Positions 12,501-23,214 of a stretch of 64,000 nucleotides of DNA are shown here, piece by piece; the stretch's first letter is position 1, and each line of letters begins with the position of its first letter. The DNA comes from Sabethes cyaneus. Lineage: Eukaryota; Arthropoda; Insecta; Diptera; Culicidae. The stretch covers positions 136,820,642 through 136,884,641 of the forward strand of contig NC_071354.1 in NCBI RefSeq assembly GCF_943734655.1. Direction: 5' to 3'. The translations under genes and the position numbers were made by a program. The notes beneath the pieces were generated by a model, which was not told the origin of the DNA, made no database searches, and saw only the letters and a program-made list of their open reading frames with translations.

Positions 12501-14670
12501 ACGCCATCTATGAGCACTGAAGCTAAAGAGGAACATTTTCCATGCACTAAGTACTTGAGTCACTCTATGGTGGATTACTCGTGACTGCCTACCGATATCA
12601 AGATTCGGTGAATTGGGCGTAGTAGCTGAGACCTCAAGCGACTCAGAAAATACTTAATTGCTCGGCCTAAACGCCATCTATGAGCACTGAAGCAAAAGAG
12701 GAACATTTTCAATATACTAAGTACTTGAGTCTATGGTGGATTACTCGTGACTGCCTACCGATATCAAGATTCGGCGAATTGGGCCTAGTAGCTGAGACCT
12801 CAGGCAACTCAGAAAATACTTAGTTGCTCGGCCTAAACGCCATCTATGAGCACTGAAGCAAAAGAGGAACATTTTCCATGCACTAAGTACTTGAGTCACT
12901 CTATGGTGGATTACTCGTGACTGCCTACCGATATCAAGATTCGGTGAATTGGGCCTAGTAGCTGAGACCTCAAGCGACTCAGAAAATACTTAATTGCTCG
13001 GCCTAAACGCCATCTATGAGCACTGAAGCAAAAGAGGAACATTTTCAATATACTAAGTACTTGAGTCTATGGTGGATTACTCGTGACTGCCTACCGATAT
13101 CAAGATTCGGCGAATTGGGCCTAGTAGCTGAGACCTCAGGCAACTCAGAAAATACTTAGTTGCTCGGCCTAAACGCCATCTATGAGCACTGAAGCAAAAG
13201 AGGAACATTTTCCATGCACTAAGTACTTGAGTCACTCTATGGTGGATTACTCGTGACTGCCTACCGATATCAAGAATCGGCAAATTGGGTATAGTAGCTG
13301 AGACCTCAAGCGACTCAGAAAATACTTAGTTGCTCGGCCTAAACGCCATCTAAGAGCACTGAAGCAAAAGAGGAACATTTTCCATACACTAAGTACTTGA
13401 GTCACTCTATGGTGGATTACTCGTGACTGCCTACCGATATCAAGATTCGGTGAATTGGGCCTGGTAGCTGAGACCTCAAGCGACTCAGAAAATACTTAGT
13501 TGCTCGGCCTAAACGCCATCTATGAGCACTGAAGCAAAAGAGGAACATTTTCAATATACTAAGTACTTGAGTCTATGGTGGATTACTCGTGACTGCCTAC
13601 CGCTATCAAGATTCGGCGAATTGGGCCTAGTAGCTGAGACCTCAAGCGACTCAGAAAATACTTAGTTGCTCGGCCTAAACGCCATCTATGAGCACTGAAG
13701 CAAAAGAGGAACATTTTCCATGCACTAAGTACTTGAGTCACTCTATGGTGGATTACTCGTGACTGCCTACCGATATCAAGATTCGGTGAATTGGGCCTAG
13801 TAGCTGAGACCTCAAGCGACTCAGAAAATACTTAGTTGCTCGGCCTAAACGCCATCTATGAGCACTGAAGCAAAAGAGGAACATTTTCCATGCACTAAGT
13901 ACTTGAGTCACTCTATGGTGGATTACTCGTGACTGCCTACCGATATCAAGATTCGGTGAATTGGGCCTAGTAGCTGAGACCTCAAGCGACTCAGAAAATA
14001 ATTAGTTGCTCGGCCTAAACGCCATCTATGAGCACTGAAGCAAAAGAGGAACATTTTCAATATACTAAATATTTGAGTCACACTATGGTAGATTGCTCGT
14101 GACTGCCTACCGATATCAAGAATCGGCAAATTGGGTATAGTAGCTGAGACCCAAAGCGACTCAGAAAATACTTAGTTGCTCGGCCTAAACGCCATCTATG
14201 AGCACTGAAGCAAAAGAGGAACATTTTCAATGCACTAAGTACTTGAGTCACTCTATGGTGGATTACTCGTGACTGCCTACCGATATCAAGATTCGGTGAA
14301 TTGGGCCTAGTAGCTGAGACCTCAAGCGACTCAGAAAATAATTAGTTGCTCGGCCTAAACGCCATCTATGAGCACTGAAGCAAAAGAGGAACATTTTCAA
14401 TATACTAAGTGTTTGAGTCACACTATGGTAGATTGCTCGTGACTGCCTACCGATATCAAGAATCGGCAAATTGGGTACAGTGGCTGAGACCCAAAGCGAC
14501 TCAGAAAATACTTAGTTGCTCGGCCTAAACGCCATCTATGAGCACTGAAGCAAAAGAGGAACATTTTCAATATACTAAGTACTTGAGTCACTCTATGGTG
14601 GATTACTCGTGACTGCCTACCGGTATCAAGATTCGGTGAATTGGGCCTAGTAGCTGAGACCTCAAGCGAC
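9541..14670. repeat. Left satellite array, 31 monomers of 166/170 bp
   Basis: I located 31 occurrences of the anchor GACTGCCTACCG from 9551 to 14611, spaced 170 bp (20 intervals) or 166 bp (10 intervals). The 166-bp form lacks a CACT/CACA block next to CTATGG. Between 11239 and 13085 the two forms alternate strictly, giving a 336-bp dimer as a higher-order unit. The array ends at 14670, where a truncated R1-clade element begins. Repeated 68-residue minus-strand frames are by-products of the monomer. Confidence 0.95.
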
Positions 14671-14690
14671 GACCGGCTTAATGGTGGAAT

Positions 14691-15914
14691 GCAGCAATTA
14701 GCAACCATCGTGCTAGTTGTCTCAGAGCCAGAAGACGCGTCCAAAGAGCCAGAACTGAAGCAGTTCGGGAAGAACGTAGCTCTGCGTTTAGAGTGGCCAG
14801 GGCTGCATTGGAACGGGAGATAAAACAAAGTAAACGCAACTGCTTCAAGGAGCTGTGCCGAGAAATAGACGCCAACCCCTGGGGTGACGCGTTCCGAATC
14901 GTTATGGCAAAAGTAAAAGGTCCTGTGACAATTAGGGAGTTGTGTCCGAATGAGCTGAAGGTTATCGTGGAGGGACTTTTTCCGACACACGCCATTACGA
15001 TGTGGCCAACAATACCGTACGGTCCAGAAGAGAGGGCTAGCGCTGATGGTCTGCAAGTCTCAATCGATGAAATAGTAGCGGTGGCAAGACAACTAAAAAT
15101 GAAGAAGGCCCCTGGTCCTGAAGGGATTCCTAACGTGGCTCTTAAGGCAGCAATACAAGCGTTCCCGGATTTGTTCAGGACCGTGCTGCAGTAATGCTTA
15201 GAAGATGGTAGCTTCCCGGACCGATGGAAGATCCAGAAGCTAGTGCTGTTGCCGAAGCCAGGGAAGCCTGCGGGGGATACAGCGTCATGCAGGCCGATAT
15301 GTCTACTGGATACATGCGGGAAACTCCTGGAGAGGATAATCCTGAATAGGCTTACGAGGTATACAGAAGGTGAACACGGTCTGTCAAACATGCAGTTTGG
15401 GTTCCGGAAAGGGAATTCCACGGTGGATGCAATTCGGACAGTAATCGAGCGAGCCGAGAAGTCGTCCAAACAGAGGCGAAGAGAAGATCGTTTTTGTGCC
15501 GTTGTAACGATCGACGTAAAAAACGCCTTTAACAGTGCCAGTTGGGAGGCCATTGCCGAATCGCTGCATAGAATGCATGTCCCGGGATATCTATGCAGAA
15601 TACTGAGGAGCTACTTCAGGAATCGGACGCTTGTTTACGAGACCGCCGAGGGGCGCAAGACGATGAAAATTACGTCTGGAGTCCCACAAGGCTCCATCCT
15701 TGGCCCAACGCTCTGGAACGGGATGTACAACGGTGTACTGTCTCTGAAGCTGCCTAGAGGCGCGGTGATCGTCGGCTTTGCAGATGACATCGTGCAATCG
15801 GTGACAGGCGAGTCACTGGAGGAGGTAGAAATGCTGATGACAGGCGATTAGAACTATCGAGAACTGGATGCATGGTGCAAAGCTACAAATCGCTAACCAT
15901 AAAACGGAGGTTCT
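14691..15914 (+). pseudogene. Reverse transcriptase fragment of the plus-strand R1-clade element, first part
   Basis: Reading from TGG TGG at 14691 gives the pre-RT region, then the RT domain. Visible motifs are KAPGPEGIPN, LLPKPGKP, RPICLLDTCGKLLERI, FGFRKGNSTVDAI, SGVPQGSILGP and the catalytic GFADDI near 15778. A stop replaces a codon at 15193 (before CLEDGSFPDRW), and a frameshift occurs near 15845, ahead of the insertion of the nested element. It is inactive by these defects. Confidence 0.85.
15902..15914. repeat. Target-site duplication of nested R1-clade element (left copy)
   Basis: AAACGGAGGTTCT at 15902-15914 is repeated at 21167-21179. The coding frame of the host element (KTEVLLVSN) is restored if one copy and the insert are removed. 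Confidence 0.9.
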
Positions 15915-16094
15915 TTTTTTTTAACGAGTAGGGAAATCTGCTATCAGACACCTGAGAAGACAACTCAGGGAGTGGGGTTTGGTATCCCGACCCCCCTACT
16001 GGGGCGTGAGGATCCAGCCTCAATCCCCCTGGAACCACCTTATCGGTATTACTTCAGGGAGGGGCTATTGTGCTTAACGCATACTCTTAGGTAA

Positions 16095-19000
16095 CTACTG
16101 GACTATGGTAGTTAGGCTGTTTATTCGCCGTTGATCGGCTTTCCAGCGGTTTTGTAGCTCAAGTACGATCTGGGTAGCAGCCGCATTGACCGCACCCCAG
16201 ACGTCCGAGCTAGAACACATCCTTTGGACTAAGTTATCCGGAGTAGTGTCCTGTCCGCTAACTGCCATCATGTTGCTTCTCACGCCCGCGAAACGAGGGC
16301 ATTTGAAGAAAGCATGTTCTGCAGTTTCCTCAACGTCCGCGCATTCCGGACACTCGGGGGACTCCGCATGCCCAAACTTGTACAGATACTGTCTAAAACA
16401 ACCATGCCCTGACAGAATCTGTGTCAGGTGGAAGTTGACTTCGCCATGGCGCCTATTGACCCATCCGGATAGTTCCGGGATAAGTCGATGTGTCCACCGG
16501 CCTTTTGTGGAATCAGACCATGCCCGCTGCCATGTGATCATCGAGGCCGATCTTGTGGTACTCCGTATGCCTCTAGTTCCACGTTAGTTGAAGCACTCTA
16601 CGTCCTCGCTGATGATGATACCAATAGGCATCATACCCGCTAAGACGCAGATTGCGTCATGTGAAACTGTGCGGTACGCACTCGCCACTCTTAAGCACAT
16701 GAGACGATAGGTGCTTTCCAGCTTGGCTAGATAGCTTTTGGTACCTAACGCCGATGACCACACCGGCCCGCCATACCTGAGTATGGACTGGACTACGTCA
16801 GCTAAAAGCCTTCGCTTGCTGCCATATACCGCAGAGCTATTAGACATCATACGAGACAATGCCGAAATAGCTGTGGAAGCCGTCGAACTTGAGCTTGTCG
16901 TCGACCATGACTCCAAGGAGTTTTAAGGACCGCGTTGACGAAATAGTGCAGTCCCCGACGCTGATATTTGCTTGCTGCACCGACTTGCGGTTGTTCACCA
17001 CGATAACCTCCGTTTTATGATGCGCTAGGTCCAGTTTCCTGGATCGCATCCAATCTTCAACAATGCTTATAGAGTGGGCAGCCGTTAACTCAACCTCTCT
17101 GATAGATTCGCCGTAGACTTCCAAGGTGATATCGTCCGCAAAGCCGACAATCACCACCCCTACCGGGAACTTTAGCTTCAACACCTCGTCATACATGACG
17201 TTCCACAACACCGGGCCCAGTATGGAACCTTGCGGAACCCCTGAGGTGATTGGAACGCATTTCTGACCCTCCTCCGTGTTCTAGCATAGCACACGATTCT
17301 GGAAATAATTTTCCAGAATTCTGTACAGCGACACCGGCACTTGAACGCTCCGAAGCGAGCTGGCTATGGAGTCCCAGCTAGCGCTATTAAACGCATTTCT
17401 CACGTCGAGCGTGACAACTGCGCAATAACGAATACCTGTCTTCTTGGCATGATTGCCACCTCAGCGCTCTTAATGACAGACAAGATGGCATCCACCGTAG
17501 ATTTGCCTTTTCGGGAGCCGAATTGGTTCCTTGACAGACCGTTTGTACCCTCCGTGTACTGTACGAGTCTATTAAGGATAACCCTCTCCAGCACCTTGCC
17601 GGTAGTACGAGTAGACAGATCGGCCTATATGACGAGGGGACACCCGGAGGTTTTCCCGGCTTCGGCAATAGGACCAGGTTCTGTCGCTTCCATCTGTCCG
17701 GGAAGTGGCCAGCTTCCAGGCATCTATTCATTACTGCCCCGAATAATTCGGGAGCCTCTAGAATAGCCGCTTTAATGGCCATATTCGGGATACCGTCTGG
17801 CCCCGGTGCTTTGCTCACCTTTAGGGATTTAGCGATATCGATGAGTTCCTCGTTCGTAACCGTCACTTCCTCCCCGACCTCCAAACCGCCGTCGCCCACG
17901 TTACTTTGGATGTTCGGCTGGGAGGCCGACCATCCTACGCTATGGTCTGAGATACTGGAACGTCGGCCGTGGGACGACTCAGCGGCCTGGGGCCAGGGCC
18001 TTGGCTCGTGGCGCGGAAAGAGGCCCTCGATGATCCGCTCCAGCATCTCTGGTGATTGCTCAGCGGACGCCATCACGCCCTTGGTCTTTGTCATTACGGC
18101 CCTGTAGGCATCACCCCACGTGTTCGCATTGGCACTAGCACATAACCTTTCAAAGCAGTCTCGTTTACTAGCTTTTATCCCACTCTTAAGCGCTGCGCGT
18201 GCAGCAACAAGTGCTACTCGACATTCAACCCTGCCTTCGCCCGAACGAGCTCTTTGCATAATTCTCCTCGCACGAAAGCAGGATCCGCAGAGTTCCGCAA
18301 TTTCATCTGTCCACCAGTAAGCCGGTGACCTGCCATACCTAGGTCGACCTTTCCTAGGCATGGTAGCGTCACACGATCGCGACAGTACCTCAACCAAATG
18401 ATCAGCGTTCGGATCGGGCATACCGCGATCACCGCACTCTCTCCGGATCGCTTCCACAAATACTTCGGGATCGAAGTATGATGTCTTCCATCCACGGGTG
18501 GTTGGAGTGTTGGCTCTACTCGCCACCTGCCGCCTCGTTATCTGACCGACACCATAGCGGACCGCCTGATGATCACTGTGAGTGTAGCCATTGTCTACCC
18601 TCTAGTCTCCTATCAGACCAGGACTGCCGAAAGTCACGTCGATGATAGACTCCGCACCGTTCCTACTGAAGGTACTTGTGGTGCCGACGTTGGCCAAATC
18701 TACGTTGAGCTTTGCCAGAGCCTCAAGCAGAATCCGGCCCCTATGGTTCGTGCGTCCTCCCGCCACAACCACCGGCCTTATACCAGTCAGCACAACTGAT
18801 ACTCGGTCTACCATCCGCGTAAACTGCTCGATAGACCATCTCGGCGGAGCATAACAGCTGCAGTAGAACACTCCACCCACTTTGGCAACCGCAAATCCCT
18901 CGTCTGCGGTTGACACAACCTCTTGAACCGAAAACCTGCTTGTCGTCCATATAGCCGCCGTCCCGGACCAATCCGACACCCAGTTGCCGTTTCCGGCAGG

Positions 19001-19153
19001 GACGCGATATGGGCCCGAGATGATGACAACGTCCGTTGCCGACTCGGAAACTGCTTGGTGTAACAGCTGCTGAGCCGTGCTGCAGTGGTTCAGGTTGAGT
19101 TGTGTCACTTGCACTATGATCGTGGCTTGGTCGCCGGCACACCAGCCGGGCAC
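16095..19153 (-). pseudogene. ORF2 of the nested R1-clade element: endonuclease, reverse transcriptase, C-terminal zinc knuckle (broken)
   Basis: Pieces in minus order: endonuclease 19153-18602; linker and N-terminal RT 18526-17387 (AYWWTDEIAELC, KAPGPDGIPNMA, LLPKPGKPPG); RT continuing in a second frame 17594-17400 (FGSRKGKSTVDAI); catalytic GFADDI and following region 17211-16840; thumb region 16916-16584 (LRYGGPVWSSAL); C-terminal knuckle 16541-16095 (CPECADVEETAEHAFFKCPRF). Several frameshifts separate them. In the endonuclease, the expected acidic residue of the S-E-P-Y type motif reads ISGPYRVP, and the usual A-G-D-F type motif reads VAGGRTN. The nuclease would be inactive even without the frameshifts. 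Confidence 0.85.
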
Positions 19154-20526
19154 CTTGGACCTCCCGTTACGTGCTTTGCGTCCCTTTTACCGGTACAGAT
19201 CAAGCACTGGGGAGGCTCCGCGCAGTCCCTTGCTTTATGGCCAGCACTGCCACATCTCCTGCACAATTGGCTCCTATCTGGCCCTTTGCAGTTCCAGGCC
19301 TTATGTCCGTGCTCGAAGCATCGGAAGCAAGCCTCCGATTGCTTCAGCACGCTTAGTGGGCATACAGACCACCCCACTTTTAGCCTAGCAGCTTTCAGGG
19401 CTTCGTTTCCGTCCGCCAGCGGAAGTCGTATGGTGGCTACCTGGGTCCCGACAGGACCCTTACGCAGGCGAACAGCCTCGGTTGCCACCACCACTCCACT
19501 TTGCTCTTTGAGGGCCTGTACGACCTCACACACATCGGTGATCTCATCCAGGTTTTTAAGCTGGAAAGTCATTTCTGGTGTGAGAGCACGTACCTGCACT
19601 CCCTCCCCGAGCACTCCTTCCGCTATCGACTTGTATGCGGAACTCTTCTTGGTGGCGTCCTTCTTCAACTCAAGGATCATTTCGCCCGTGCGTGAGCGGC
19701 GGATGCTCCGCACGTCCGCGCCCAGGTCCTTGAGTAGGGCATCTCCTCTCATGACCTTCAGAACCTCCGAGTATTTCGACCCGTCGGCTTTCAGGATAAG
19801 AGCGTCGCCCTTCTTCGCTCGCTTCCTTGTCGGTTTAGGTGAAGCTTTCTTTTTGGTGGAGCTTCCTCTTTTCTTCCGCTTGGCCGTGACCTCGATCCAC
19901 GGGCCACCCGTCTTGGTGTTTCCCGCTGCTTGGTCGGTTGGCTCCACCAACTCGCTAGCCTGAGGGCTTTTACCGATCAGGCGTTTTTTTGGTCCACCAG
20001 GGGTGCCATCCCCCGGGGACTGTCTCAGACGCTTAGCAGGTGCCTTACCGCTGTTGGTAGCGCTCTCCGTGGCTTCCAGGGCCACGTTGCGACACGCCGT
20101 CAACGAGCAGGCATCTGTTTGTACCGACTTCGACGCCTTCACGGTCTTCACCTCTCCTACATGCGCCACGAGGTCGTTGTGCACTTTGATCGCAGCACAC
20201 AAGGTTCTCCGAAGCATGAGCAAGCTCTGCTTCAAGTCCTTGGAGAAATTGCCGCGACCTGACGTGAACTCGATAATTAAATCGAGCTGCTGTGACGCAG
20301 CTACCACTTTGGGTAGTTCCTCTCTATTCTTTCCCATCGCCTTGATTAGCGATGGGCCGTTCATCGCTGTGTCTGGCGTGGCAGGCGTACCGCTGCCCTT
20401 GCCACCCACACTAGCACTTCGGGCTGCATCCTTCTCCACCCTTGGTGGAGAACGCTGGATGCCTCCCATCGCGAACGGGTTTTCCACCGTATCTGCACTT
20501 GCTGTAAATTTGTTTAAAAGACTCAT
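19114..20526 (-). CDS. ORF1 (gag-like, nucleic-acid binding) of the nested R1-clade retrotransposon
   Basis: 470 residues with an uninterrupted frame. The N-terminal half is low-complexity, with a heptad-rich stretch near 85-130, then a long basic linker (KKRLIGKSP, KRKKRGSSTKKK). An RRM-like region follows. Three zinc knuckles lie near the C terminus: CFRCFEHGHKAWNC, CRRCGSAGHKARDC and CLICTG..H..C. This is the usual ORF1 architecture of R1/Jockey-type elements, where the product coats element RNA. The stop lies 40 bp inside the start of the endonuclease frame, as expected for ORF1/ORF2 overlap. The start at 20526 is the first methionine of the frame. Confidence 0.85.
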   Translation of the reverse strand: MSLLNKFTASADTVENPFAMGGIQRSPPRVEKDAARSASVGGKGSGTPATPDTAMNGPSLIKAMGKNREELPKVVAASQQLDLIIEFTSGRGNFSKDLKQSLLMLRRTLCAAIKVHNDLVAHVGEVKTVKASKSVQTDACSLTACRNVALEATESATNSGKAPAKRLRQSPGDGTPGGPKKRLIGKSPQASELVEPTDQAAGNTKTGGPWIEVTAKRKKRGSSTKKKASPKPTRKRAKKGDALILKADGSKYSEVLKVMRGDALLKDLGADVRSIRRSRTGEMILELKKDATKKSSAYKSIAEGVLGEGVQVRALTPEMTFQLKNLDEITDVCEVVQALKEQSGVVVATEAVRLRKGPVGTQVATIRLPLADGNEALKAARLKVGWSVCPLSVLKQSEACFRCFEHGHKAWNCKGPDRSQLCRRCGSAGHKARDCAEPPQCLICTGKRDAKHVTGGPRCPAGVPATKPRS

Positions 20527-21179
20527 TCTGATTCTAAAGGGTCCCCCTTCAAGCCGCTATCCAAACCCATTTGAAGTAGTCGCTTTAATGATCCCATGGC
20601 GATCTATGGAACAGGGAGAACCATGCGAGGGTTGGGGCAGCGCCTTATGGGCAACTGCACCTCAGAGCCAGATCGGCATAAATCAGGAAAAAGCATCTGA
20701 ACCTACTCCCGCCCGGTGGTCGCCGGTCGATAGATTTGGAACGTACTTGAAGGCCTGCCAGGTTTTACGGGACGGAGACACATGCACCGTTTGCCACCTC
20801 GCCGTTTCAAGTCGCTATCACGTGACTTTACTAGGGGAGCTCGTCGCAAATGCCTGCCCTAAGTCGTGTTGTATATCGTGTCCGAATCATGTCCAATAAC
20901 ATAGCCGCCAGTTTACCGAAGTTGAAACTTTACTGGCATCGGCCCCAATGGGTCCCAACGGACCGTTCAGACACCTGGTAGACCAGAAGTTTAAGGTTTA
21001 GGTGTCCCTCTCTCCCTGTCTGTTTACAACCACGGGTCCAACCAGAGGGGAGTTTCTGGTTTTTCCCGGGACTTGGTTGTATTACCAGCTGACACCACGA
21101 GGAAGTAGGGATAAGAGTTGCTATAACTGAAAGTGGTCAGGTTACACTGTTATAGCCATTCACCACAAACGGAGGTTCT

Positions 21180-22101
21180 GCTGGTTAGCAACAGTAAGGC
21201 TGTGCAACATGCAGTCGTCACTGTTGGAGAGCACATTATTACTTCAACGCTCGCGGTCAAGCATCTGGGAGTAATGATAGACGACCGGTTGAACTTCAAT
21301 TGCCACGTCGACTACGCTTGCGAGAAGGCGGCGAAGGCTATCAATGCGATAGCCAGAATCATGCCCAATTGATACGGGCCGAGTAGTAGTAAGCGGAGAC
21401 TGCTGGCTAGTGTCTTGATATCACCGATATTGCGGTATGGACGTCCAGCCTGGATCGCAGCACTACAATCGAAGCGGAATCGCGAGAAGCTGAATAGTAC
21501 CTTCCGACTCATGGCTGTAAGAGTTGTCAGTGCATATAGAACAATATCGTCGGAGGCAGTATGTGTTATCGCTGGAATGATCCCCATCAGCATCATGCTC
21601 GTGGAAGATAACGGCTGCTACGGACGAAGAAACATCAGAGGAGGCCGGAAGCTGGCGAGAGAAGAGTCGCTGAGCAAATGGCAGCAAGAGTGGGATAGGG
21701 CCGAGAATGGTAGATGGACGCACCGACTCATACCGGTTCTGTCAACTTGGTTGAACAGGAAACATGGAGACGTCGGGTTCCACTTGACGCAGTTTCTCTC
21801 GGGTCACGGTTGCTTCAGGCAATACCTGCACCGGTTCGGGCACGCTGCGACCCCATTCTGCCCGGAATGCAGAGAGACGGTAGAAACACCACAGCATGTG
21901 GTTTTTGAATGTCCTCGATTTGCCGCGATACGAAGGGAGATGCCGCCCCTGACGGTGGAGAACATAGTAGGCGAAATGTGTCGGGAGGAGAGCGTGTGGA
22001 ATGCCGTCACCGGCGTTGTAGCACAGATTATGTTGCAACTGCAACGACAGTGGAGAAACGACCAGCGAACTAGCGAAATCCCGATTAGCAGACAATCTTG
22101 A
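21180..22101 (+). pseudogene. C-terminal ORF2 remainder of the plus-strand R1-clade element
   Basis: It continues KTEVLLVSN after the nested insertion. A stop interrupts at 21370. A second frame 21415-22101 then carries the thumb region (LRYGRPAWIAAL, SAYRTISSEAVCV) and the knuckle (CPECRETVETPQHVVFECPRF). It ends in a stop at 22099-22101. It is homologous to the minus-strand copy at 16095-16916 but clearly diverged. Confidence 0.85.
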
Positions 22102-22633
22102 CAGACGCATCGGTGGAGTGACGAGCGTGACGGAGCAAACCAAGCTTGGACAGAAACAATACGAGGGCGGCCGTGAGAGGATAGATGTTATTTTGGTCGC
22201 TATCCCTGGATCGGTTCGCATCTTGATAGATGAAGTGGTAGTGTGGTGGCGAACTCGACGGAGCAGTGCTTAGCCTAACAAGAAACCCTGCGAGGGTGGC
22301 CGTGAGGACATGGAAGTCATGACGGTCGCCATCTTTGAATCGGTACACGTCTCGACAGGTGCAAGGAAAGTGGACGGTGAAGGAGAATGTAGTAGCAACA
22401 AGAATGGCAAAATCCTGCGAGGGTGAATGTGAAGGAGTGGACGTTATAACGGTCATCTTCGGATCGGGGTGTACAGACACAGGCTCCCCCCGAAGTAATA
22501 CTTAACGGTAGTTCCGGGGGGGTTAAGGTCAGACGCCCGTGAGGTTTTTAGTAGGTTAGAGTCCCACACTGTGCCACGTGATGTAGCAATATATCATTAG
22601 TGTGCCTGGCATTTTACGTGAGTTTCCTCCCGT

Positions 22634-22636
<3 letters not shown>
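22102..22636 (+). other. 3' untranslated region of the plus-strand R1-clade element
   Basis: Repeats of a CCTGCGAGGGTGG..CGTGAGGA-like phrase occur at about 22150-22450. They end in a G-rich GGTTCCGGGGGG-like region and run into the (CA)n tail. The open frames on the minus strand here are not supported. Confidence 0.6.

Positions 22637-22695
<59 letters not shown>
22637..22695 (+). repeat. (AC)n microsatellite, about 29 units
   Basis: Uninterrupted AC repeat directly at the 3' end of the R1-clade element, in the position of its tail. Confidence 0.95.
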
Positions 22696-22697
<2 letters not shown>

Positions 22698-23214
22698 TGT
22701 GATTCAATATAAATATCGGTACATATTTCCCATTTTTCACTTTGATATACGTACGAAAATGTTAGCTGGCAACTCAAAATGACTTTTTAATTTTCCGCTT
22801 TTTTCTCGGTTTTTTCGATATAATTTGTTTGATTTTCCCGGTTTTTTAATCGCGAAAGATAAGAAAAATATTTTACTTTTATTTATTTTTCCCTGTTTTT
22901 AAGAATTTGTGCAAAGAAAACAATGTTCAATTTTCTTAAGTCGATTTTTATCGAGCATTGCGAATATTTCTGTGAAAAATTAAGCTTTTTGCTTCCTAAT
23001 TCCTAAGGCCGTGTATCATTCTGGACGCGCCCAATCACGGAGTTTCGGAGCCTTTTTTCGGTGACAGCACATTTTCAAGTTTCAAATATCAGGAGACCAG
23101 CAGCGCCCATAGTTTGTTGTATTAATCGACTTAATTGAAGTAGCAGTCAAAAGTATGAAATACAATTAAGCGCCAGCGATAGACTGCATTTAAGTCGAGA
23201 TGCTGACCCACCTT
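22696..23214. other. Unique central spacer of the foldback element
   Basis: This is the only non-repetitive stretch between the two arrays apart from the retrotransposons. It has T-rich blocks with repeated TTTTCCCGGTTTTTT-like phrases (about 22785-22850). A GC-richer part follows, ending TTTGTCAGTGCCCATAG just before the first, slightly variant satellite monomer. No coding potential is seen. Confidence 0.6.

Larger units (their letters stand above)
15915..21166 (-). mobile_element. Near full-length R1-clade non-LTR retrotransposon (-), 5.25 kb
   Basis: It is inserted in the plus-strand R1-clade element with a 13-bp duplication. In minus order it has a 5' untranslated region of about 640 bp (21166-20527), ORF1 (20526-19114), ORF2 (about 19153 down to 16095) and a 3' untranslated region. 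A short T-run at its + strand left edge corresponds to the A-tail. ORF1 and ORF2 overlap slightly. ORF1 is open throughout; ORF2 is broken. The R1 clade is inferred from ORF1 with three terminal zinc knuckles, an APE-type endonuclease opening QLNLNHC, and the RT and C-terminal motifs. The insertion is not in rDNA, so it is not a site-specific R1 copy. Confidence 0.85.
14671..22695 (+). mobile_element. 5'-truncated R1-clade non-LTR retrotransposon (+), interrupted
   Basis: ORF2 sequence runs 14671-15914 and resumes at 21180. The two parts join across a 13-bp duplication left by the nested minus-strand element. The element begins inside ORF2 upstream of the reverse transcriptase (WW-NAAISN region) and has no endonuclease or ORF1, so it is 5' truncated. 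The 3' part encodes the RNase H-distal zinc-knuckle region (CPECRETVETPQHVVFECPRF), then a 3' untranslated region and a (CA)n tail. Confidence 0.8.

Noticed and set aside
10049..14469. Recurrent 68-codon minus-strand frames in the left array (and plus-strand equivalents at 27178-32812) as a tandem gene family
   Set aside because: They are created by the satellite monomer itself. They begin and end in consecutive monomers, follow monomer subtypes, have no domain, and monomer lengths of 166 and 170 bp break the frame in neighbours.
14678..15553. 291-codon minus-strand frame opposite the RT of the plus-strand R1-clade element
   Set aside because: Shadow of the RT coding sequence. The plus-strand reading has the diagnostic RT motifs.
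19085..19963. 292-codon plus-strand frame and 20003-20899 (298 codons)
   Set aside because: Antisense shadows of ORF1 of the minus-strand R1-clade element, which carries the zinc knuckles.
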